A stretch of DNA of 64,000 bases, taken from positions 2,750,001 to 2,814,000 of the forward strand of contig NZ_CP108568.1 of the NCBI RefSeq assembly GCF_036010485.1, given 5' to 3'. The translations under genes were made by a program, and so were the position numbers. Below, in pieces: positions 58,843 through 64,000 of this stretch (the stretch's first letter is position 1; each line of letters starts with the position of its first letter). This DNA is from Streptomyces sp. NBC_01198. GTDB lineage: Bacteria; Actinomycetota; Actinomycetes; Streptomycetales; Streptomycetaceae. Under the pieces are notes generated by a model, which was not told where the DNA came from, did no database searches, and worked only from the letters and a program-made list of their open reading frames with translations.

Positions 58843-60708
58843 TCAGCGCTTGGCGCGGGACGCGGCACGGCCCCGCTCCTTCTGGTCGAGGACCACCTTA
58901 CGGATCCTGACCGTCTCCGGAGTGACTTCGATGCATTCATCGTCCCTGCAGAACTCCAAGGACTGTTCAAGCGAGAGCATCCGGGGCGGCACCAGGGACT
59001 CGGTCACGTCCGCGGTCGAGGACCGCATATTGGTGAGCTTCTTCTCCTTGGTGATGTTCACGTCCATGTCGTCGGACCTGGAGTTCTCACCGACGATCAT
59101 GCCCTCGTAGACCTCGGTGGTCGGCGAGACGAACAGCACACCGCGCTCCTGGAGGTTGGTCATCGCGAACGCGGTCACCACCCCGGCCCGGTCGGCCACC
59201 AGCGAGCCGTTGTTGCGGGTGCGCAGCTCGCCGAACCACGGTTCGTGGCCCTCGAAGATGGAGTGCGCGATGCCGGTGCCGCGGGTCTGGGTCAGGAACT
59301 CGGTACGGAAGCCGATCAGGCCGCGGGACGGCACGATCCACTCCATCCGGATCCAGCCGGACCCGTGGTTGGTCATCGTCTCCATCCGGCCCTTGCGGGT
59401 CGCCATCAGCTGCGTGATGGCGCCCAGGTGCTCCTCGGGGGAGTCGATGGTCATCCGCTCGATGGGCTCGTGCAGCTTGCCGTCGATCTCCTTGGTGACC
59501 ACCTCGGGCTTGCCGACGGTCAGCTCGAAGCCCTCCCGGCGCATCGTCTCCACCAGGATGGCCAGCGCCAGCTCACCGCGGCCCTGCACCTCCCAGGTGT
59601 CGGGGCGCTCGGTCGGCAGCACCCGCAGGCTGACGTTGCCGACGAGCTCGCGCTCCAGGCGGGTCTGCACCAGCCGGGCGGTGACCTTGTGGCCCTTGCC
59701 GCCCTTGCCGACCAGCGGCGAGCTGTTCGTACCGATGGTCATGGAGATGGCCGGCTCGTCCACCGTGATCAGCGGCAGCGCGATCGGGTTCTCCGGGTCG
59801 GCCAGCGTCTCGCCGATCATGATCTCCGGGATGCCGGCGACCGCGCAGATGTCACCCGGGCCCGCGCTCTCTGCGGGCTTGCGGGTCAGCGCCTCGGTCA
59901 TCATCAGCTCGCTGATGCGGACGCTGGAGATGCTGCCGTCACGCTTGATCCACGCGACGGTCTGCCCCTTCTTCAGGTGGCCCTGCTCGACCCGCACCAG
60001 CGCGATACGGCCGAGGAAGTTGTCCGCGTCCAGGTTGGTGACATGCGCCTGCAGCGGCGCGTCCTCGTCGAAGACCGGGGCGGGGACGGTGGACAGGATG
60101 GTGGAGAAGAACGGCTCCAGGCTGTCGCTGTCCGCCGGCACCGTGCCGTTCTCCGGCTTGGTCAGCGACGCGACGCCGTCCCGCGCGCACGCGTAGACGA
60201 TCGGGAACTCGATCTGGTCCTCGTCGGCGTCCAGGTCGAGGAAGAGGTCGTAGGTCTCGTTGACCACCTCGTCGATCCTGGAGTCCGGGCGGTCGGTCTT
60301 GTTGATGCACAGGATCACCGGCAGCCGGGCCGACAGCGCCTTGCGCAGCACGAACCTGGTCTGCGGCAGCGGGCCCTCGGAGGCGTCCACCAGCAGCACG
60401 ACGGCGTCCACCATGGACAGGCCGCGTTCGACCTCACCGCCGAAGTCGGCGTGGCCGGGGGTGTCGATGATGTTGATCGTGACCGGGTCCCCGCCGTCCT
60501 TGGGGTGGTACTTGACGGCGGTGTTCTTGGCGAGAATGGTGATGCCCTTCTCGCGCTCCAGGTCGTTGGAGTCCATCATCCGGTCGTCCAGATGCTGGTG
60601 CGCGGCGAAGGCCCCGGCCTGCTTGAGCATGGCGTCGACGAGGGTCGTCTTGCCGTGGTCGACATGGGCGACGATGGCGACGTTACGAATATCGTGGCGC
60701 GTGGACAT
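58843..60708 (-). CDS. typA: Translational GTPase TypA/BipA
   Basis: A 621-residue GTPase. G1 is AHVDHGKTT, G3 DTPGHADFGG and G4 NKTD; the switch region reads DDRMMDSNDLEREKGITI as in translation factors. Domains II, III and V follow, with the BipA-specific C-terminal domain. It binds the ribosome and helps assembly and growth under stress. ATG 60708 starts the family sequence; the open frame further upstream is spurious. It is read alone. Confidence 0.95.
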   Translation of the reverse strand: MSTRHDIRNVAIVAHVDHGKTTLVDAMLKQAGAFAAHQHLDDRMMDSNDLEREKGITILAKNTAVKYHPKDGGDPVTINIIDTPGHADFGGEVERGLSMVDAVVLLVDASEGPLPQTRFVLRKALSARLPVILCINKTDRPDSRIDEVVNETYDLFLDLDADEDQIEFPIVYACARDGVASLTKPENGTVPADSDSLEPFFSTILSTVPAPVFDEDAPLQAHVTNLDADNFLGRIALVRVEQGHLKKGQTVAWIKRDGSISSVRISELMMTEALTRKPAESAGPGDICAVAGIPEIMIGETLADPENPIALPLITVDEPAISMTIGTNSSPLVGKGGKGHKVTARLVQTRLERELVGNVSLRVLPTERPDTWEVQGRGELALAILVETMRREGFELTVGKPEVVTKEIDGKLHEPIERMTIDSPEEHLGAITQLMATRKGRMETMTNHGSGWIRMEWIVPSRGLIGFRTEFLTQTRGTGIAHSIFEGHEPWFGELRTRNNGSLVADRAGVVTAFAMTNLQERGVLFVSPTTEVYEGMIVGENSRSDDMDVNITKEKKLTNMRSSTADVTESLVPPRMLSLEQSLEFCRDDECIEVTPETVRIRKVVLDQKERGRAASRAKR

Positions 60709-60903
60709 GCGGCGGCGCTTCTCCCGGAATCGTGGATGGCGTCGCGTTCCTCTTCGACGCGCTCGCCCTTGCCGGGCAGAAGTCACGCCGCGGCCGTTTC
60801 CCATGGTACGTGCCAGCACCCCGGGCTGCGGCCGGGCGAGGAGACGGGGCGCCGCCGTAGGCCCGGGCGCGGCCCCGAGGCCGCGGGTGCCGGGGGCGGG
60901 TGA

Positions 60904-60909
60904 CAAGAT
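60904..60909 (+). promoter_or_regulatory. -10 element for a probably leaderless transcript
   Basis: CAAGAT ends six bases before GTG 60916, with no ribosome binding site between them. Confidence 0.4.
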
Positions 60910-60915
60910 CTCGGC

Positions 60916-62112
60916 GTGTCCACGCCATCGGTCCTCCCGCAGGACGAATCCGTGCCGCCGCTGCCGGCCGGCATCTCCCCCGCCCCGCTCGCCCCCGCAC
61001 CCGCCGGGCGGCGCCGCTCGCTGCCCCGGCTGCTGTTTGTCTTCTGCGCCGTGCTGGCCGGCGTGCTCGGCGGCACCAGGGCGCTGCCGCTCGACCCCGA
61101 CGACTTCCTGCTCTTCGCGCTCGGGATGTTCCTCGGCATGAACCTCCAGGTCCTGGCCACGCTGCTGTACGGCCGGCTCTCCGGTCTCGCCACCGTATGG
61201 CTCTCGGTCGGCGTCGGACGCTGGCTGGGCAGCACGGTGCGGGGCGGCCGGCTGGTCACGTTCCGGTCGCTGCCGCTGATCCTGGTCAACGCCTGCATGG
61301 TCGTCGTCGCCCGGCCCGGGCTGCGCCGCCGCATGTGGTGCGGAGCCGTGCTCACCGTGCTCACCGAACTGCTGGTCGCCGCCCTGCTGGTGGCCGCCGG
61401 CGGGCCGGTGGCGTACCTCGGCTGGGGTGTCGCCGTGCTGGCGGTCCTGACGTCCACCGTGCGGCCCGGCCGCGCGACCACCCAGGCGTGGCGGCTGTTC
61501 CGGCTGCCGTTCGGGCAGGAGGAGCAGCGGCTCGCGGAATGGCTCCACGACCCGGCGAGCCTCGCCGCGGCCAGGGCCGCGGCGGCCGGGCGGGTCGACC
61601 TGCTGCGTGCCGCGCTGGACGGCGCCGAGCCGTCCGACGCGCCCAGGCGGCAGGCGATGACCGCGGTCCTCGCGCTGGCCGAGGGCCGCTGCGCGGACGC
61701 GGCACGGACGGCTGCCGCGCTGCGGGAGCGGTCGCAGGCGCCGACGCTGCGGACCGGGGCGCTGCAGCTTTACGCGTGCGCCATCGCGGACGGGATCGCG
61801 GCCGGGCACTGGCGTGCGGAGGAGGCGATGCCGACGTTCTCGGCGGCGCTGGCCGCGCTCCGCGCGGAGGCGCCGGCCGCGGCGGTGCGCGGCACCGACC
61901 TCGCCGCGATGGAGGCGCTCTTCGCGGGGCGGGCCGGGCAGGCCGAGCGGCTGGCCGCGCAGGCCGCGTCCGTGGCGCCGGACGTGCTTTCCCGTGCCCG
62001 GGCGCTGCTCACCCAGTCCGCGGCCCACACCGTCGCGGGCCACCCGGCGTTGGCCCCCGCGCCCCTGGCCCGGGCCCAGGCCCTCTCCCCGACCCTGCGG
62101 GTGCGCCGCTAG
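60916..62112 (+). CDS. Membrane protein with helical-repeat C-terminal domain, function unknown
   Basis: A 398-residue protein that I do not recognise as a named family. After a Pro-rich cytosolic start come five or six membrane segments (about 38-180). The C-terminal 200 residues are soluble, Ala- and Arg-rich helices in the manner of TPR or similar helical repeats. The hydrophobic half has IGV-type and LVNACMVV segments without transport motifs; HEXXH-like protease residues are not seen. It is divergent from typA. Confidence 0.68.
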   Translation: MSTPSVLPQDESVPPLPAGISPAPLAPAPAGRRRSLPRLLFVFCAVLAGVLGGTRALPLDPDDFLLFALGMFLGMNLQVLATLLYGRLSGLATVWLSVGVGRWLGSTVRGGRLVTFRSLPLILVNACMVVVARPGLRRRMWCGAVLTVLTELLVAALLVAAGGPVAYLGWGVAVLAVLTSTVRPGRATTQAWRLFRLPFGQEEQRLAEWLHDPASLAAARAAAAGRVDLLRAALDGAEPSDAPRRQAMTAVLALAEGRCADAARTAAALRERSQAPTLRTGALQLYACAIADGIAAGHWRAEEAMPTFSAALAALRAEAPAAAVRGTDLAAMEALFAGRAGQAERLAAQAASVAPDVLSRARALLTQSAAHTVAGHPALAPAPLARAQALSPTLRVRR

Positions 62113-62159
62113 CGCTTCTTGAGGGGTGCCGTGTCCCTTGCGGTGCGCTCCCGTGCGCC

Positions 62160-62560
62160 GGAGCGTCGTGGCTTGTCGCGCCGTTCCCCGCGCCGCTGAG
62201 GGGGTGCCACTTGCGGCGGCCCGCTGCCTTCACCACCGCCGTGGTTACGCGCGCCGTTCCCCGCGCCCCCCGGGGGGGTGCCTCTTGCGGTGGTCTGTCG
62301 TCTGCGGCGCCGTCGTGGCTGGTCGCGCAGTTCCTCGCGCCCCTGAGGAGGTGCCCCTTGCGGTGGCGGTGCTGCTTTCCCGCCGTCGTGGCTGAGCGCG
62401 CAGTTCCCCGCGCCCCCGATGGCTTGCCCTCTGCGCAGAGGGTGACCGTTTTCCAGGAGCGCGGGGAACTGCGCGACAAGCCCCCGCCGGGCTGCAGGCG
62501 AACGCCCACCGAAAGGGGCAATCACGTGGGGGCGCGGGGAACTGCGCGCTCAGCCCTCGC
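62160..62560. repeat. Cluster of GGGGCGCGGGGAAC-family repeats
   Basis: Six or more arms of the element lie here in both orientations, for example near 62170, 62250, 62330, 62400, 62455 and 62535. They are spaced by TTGCGGTGG-type connecting sequence. The most complete unit is 62395-62490, which contains CCCTCTGCGCAGAGGG. The cluster fills the gap between two convergent genes; no protein gene is credible in 62113-62606. Confidence 0.85.
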
Positions 62561-62606
62561 CGGGCTGCAGGCGACAGGCGACCGTGGGGGCCCGGGGGCC
62601 CCGGCG

Positions 62607-64000
62607 TCAGCGGCGGAAGCCCATGTCCTCGTAGTCGGGGGTCTGGAAGCCGAACGCGCCGGCGTTGGCGACCGTCGTGCGGAGGGCGACCACCGCTGGG
62701 CGCTGGTAGAGGGGGATCGAGCCGGCGGCAGCCCAGATGTGGGAGTCGGCCTTGGCCGTGAGGTCCCGGGCCGTCGAGGCGTCGAGCTCGCTGCCCGCCC
62801 GGTCGAGCAGCTGGTCGATCTGGTCGGTACCGACCCTCGTGTAGTTCTGCGCGACGCTCAGCGAACCGTCCGGCGCCGGCACGGGCTTGGCGTAGATCGG
62901 CGTGTCGTCGGTGGCCGGGTAGGCGCTGCCCGGCCACGAGTAGAGGGCCAGGTCGAAGTCGCCGGCGGCGATGTGGTCCTGGAAGTAGCTCGCCCCGTCG
63001 ACCTTGGTGATCTCCGTGCGGATGCCGATCGCGGAGAGCATCTTGGCGATCCGCCCGCCGACGTCGTTCAGCGTCGGCGAGTCCGTGGGAAGCACGAACC
63101 GCAGGCTGAGCTGCTTGCCGCTCTTGGTGACCGCCCGGCTGGGCTCCACGACGGTCAGCGCGCCCGAGGCGGCGCTGCGGCCGGGGCCGGCCGCCTGGTC
63201 GCCGGCCTTGGCGGCGGACTGCTTCCACCCGGCGTCGGCGAGCAGCGCCTGCGCCTGCTGGAGGTCGGTGCCGCCGAGCGCTGAGCTGTGGTCGGCGTAA
63301 CCGTCCTGCGAGGGCAGCACCAGGTGGTTGCCGAGCGCCACGGCCGGCAGCCCGAGCGGCTTGAGCACGGCCGTGGCGATGGCCTTGCGGTCGATCGCGC
63401 GGGCCACCGCGTGCCGTACCCGCTCGTCGGCGAGCGGTCCGGCGCTGCCGTTCAGCGCGAGCTGCGCGTAGGCGGCGTCCGGCGCCTTGCGCACCGCCAG
63501 GCCCCGGGTCCGCTTGACCGCGGCCAGCGAGCCCGGGTCGATGTCGGCCAGGTCGAGGGTGCCGGCGGCCAGCGCGGCGGGGCGCTTGGCCCGCGGCACC
63601 GCGGTGAGCACCATCCGGTCGAGCTTGGCGGGCTGTCCCCACCAGGAGGTGTTGCGCGCCAGGGTGACCGTGCCGGCCTTGGTGTCGACGGCCTTGACGG
63701 CGAAGGGCCCGGCCGTGACGGGCAGGGCGGTGCGGGCGCCGTCGTTGAAGGCGTCGGCGTTGCCGGTGACCGACTTGGGGTAGAGCGGGCTGAACAGCGA
63801 CCGCCAGTCGGCGTAGGGCGTGCTGAAGGTGACCTCGACGTGCTGCGCGTCGGCGCCCTGCTTGACCGAGGCGATCCGGTCGTAGCCGGCGTTGCGCGAG
63901 GTCCAGAAGGCCGCGTTCTTGCCGCTGAGCGCGTTCCACTGGGCGGTGAAGTCGGCGGTGCCGATGGCCCGGCCGTCGCTCCACCTGGCCTGCGGGTTGA
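62607..64000 (-). CDS. Family 5 peptide-binding protein of an ABC transporter (5' end outside window)
   Basis: The last 464 codons of a leftward gene. Upstream of an internal ATG at 63614 the frame continues to the window edge with SDGRAIGTADFTAQW, DADAFNDG-like sequence and TAGPFAVKAVDTKAGTVTL, the normal middle of such proteins. It continues with RHAVARAIDRKAIA and ends PDYEDMGFRR. The signal peptide is outside the window. No transporter genes lie downstream, so it is either an orphan binding protein or part of an operon to the right. Confidence 0.87.
   Translation of the reverse strand, partial: NPQARWSDGRAIGTADFTAQWNALSGKNAAFWTSRNAGYDRIASVKQGADAQHVEVTFSTPYADWRSLFSPLYPKSVTGNADAFNDGARTALPVTAGPFAVKAVDTKAGTVTLARNTSWWGQPAKLDRMVLTAVPRAKRPAALAAGTLDLADIDPGSLAAVKRTRGLAVRKAPDAAYAQLALNGSAGPLADERVRHAVARAIDRKAIATAVLKPLGLPAVALGNHLVLPSQDGYADHSSALGGTDLQQAQALLADAGWKQSAAKAGDQAAGPGRSAASGALTVVEPSRAVTKSGKQLSLRFVLPTDSPTLNDVGGRIAKMLSAIGIRTEITKVDGASYFQDHIAAGDFDLALYSWPGSAYPATDDTPIYAKPVPAPDGSLSVAQNYTRVGTDQIDQLLDRAGSELDASTARDLTAKADSHIWAAAGSIPLYQRPAVVALRTTVANAGAFGFQTPDYEDMGFRR

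Noticed and set aside
58843..62043. An extended typA frame of 1066 codons
   Set aside because: The extension is antisense to the membrane protein at 60916; TypA proteins begin at the ATG at 60708.
1..64000. tRNA or rRNA genes, insertion sequences and prophage
   Set aside because: I looked for cloverleaf-type stretches, transposase motifs and phage genes and found none that I could support by eye. A covariance-model scan would be the decisive check.

Overview
The window is a contiguous stretch of a very GC-rich actinomycete chromosome, almost certainly Streptomyces or a close relative in the Streptomycetaceae. This rests on codon use, frequent GTG (and some TTG) starts, genes for mycothiol synthesis and TatB, several promoters that abut start codons, the intergenic repeat built on GGGGCGCGGGGAACTGCGCGA, and gene order. 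About 60 genes are packed tightly. I see no rRNA, tRNA, CRISPR array, insertion sequence, phage gene or biosynthetic cluster. It reads as core-region sequence with a few lineage-specific rearrangements.

Left part (1-24 kb). A PHP phosphoesterase, a zinc-ribbon protein and a Sufu-domain protein precede corA, which has a 385-base leader carrying a possible 21-codon leader peptide and nested inverted repeats. Then come an EamA transporter, a lipoprotein, a PRC/MgtE-N/CBS protein with a DUF1003 protein, and the Fe-S carrier ATPase Mrp. A stress block follows: tatB, a zinc-binding anti-sigma factor and an ECF sigma factor, with a divergent O-methyltransferase. Next are DUF3117, enoyl-CoA hydratase, 3-methyladenine glycosylase, a DivIVA-like protein, a FolP2-type protein, a LOG protein, an esterase, dapE, a lysozyme-like membrane protein, a secreted protein, dapC and ferredoxin. 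From memory, this order resembles Mycobacterium tuberculosis from about Rv1177 (fdxC) to Rv1239c (corA), including sigE-rseA-tatB, but htrA is missing between the anti-sigma gene and tatB.

Middle part (24-40 kb). A GNAT enzyme is coupled to a transglutaminase-like protein. A NarL-type response regulator, a SnoaL-like protein and a multidomain SpoIIE phosphatase are on the minus strand. An ABC-2 exporter operon ending in a DesK-type histidine kinase is on the plus strand and has no adjacent regulator. A palindrome in front of that operon is a candidate operator for the regulator encoded about 4 kb away. A large repeat-rich membrane protein with peptidoglycan-binding domains, a DUF6113 protein, mshB, a tiny membrane protein and an S9 peptidase follow.

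Right part (40-64 kb). Three complete five-gene oligopeptide ABC transporters lie side by side. The plus-strand operon has the permease / lipoprotein / permease / ATPase / ATPase order known for the Streptomyces bldK locus. The two minus-strand operons (lipoprotein / permease / permease / ATPase / ATPase) are close paralogues in tandem. In all three, the binding-protein gene is followed at once by a strong hairpin before the next gene, which would favour excess binding protein. typA, a membrane protein of unknown role, a cluster of the intergenic repeat, and the 3' part of a fourth solute-binding protein gene complete the window.
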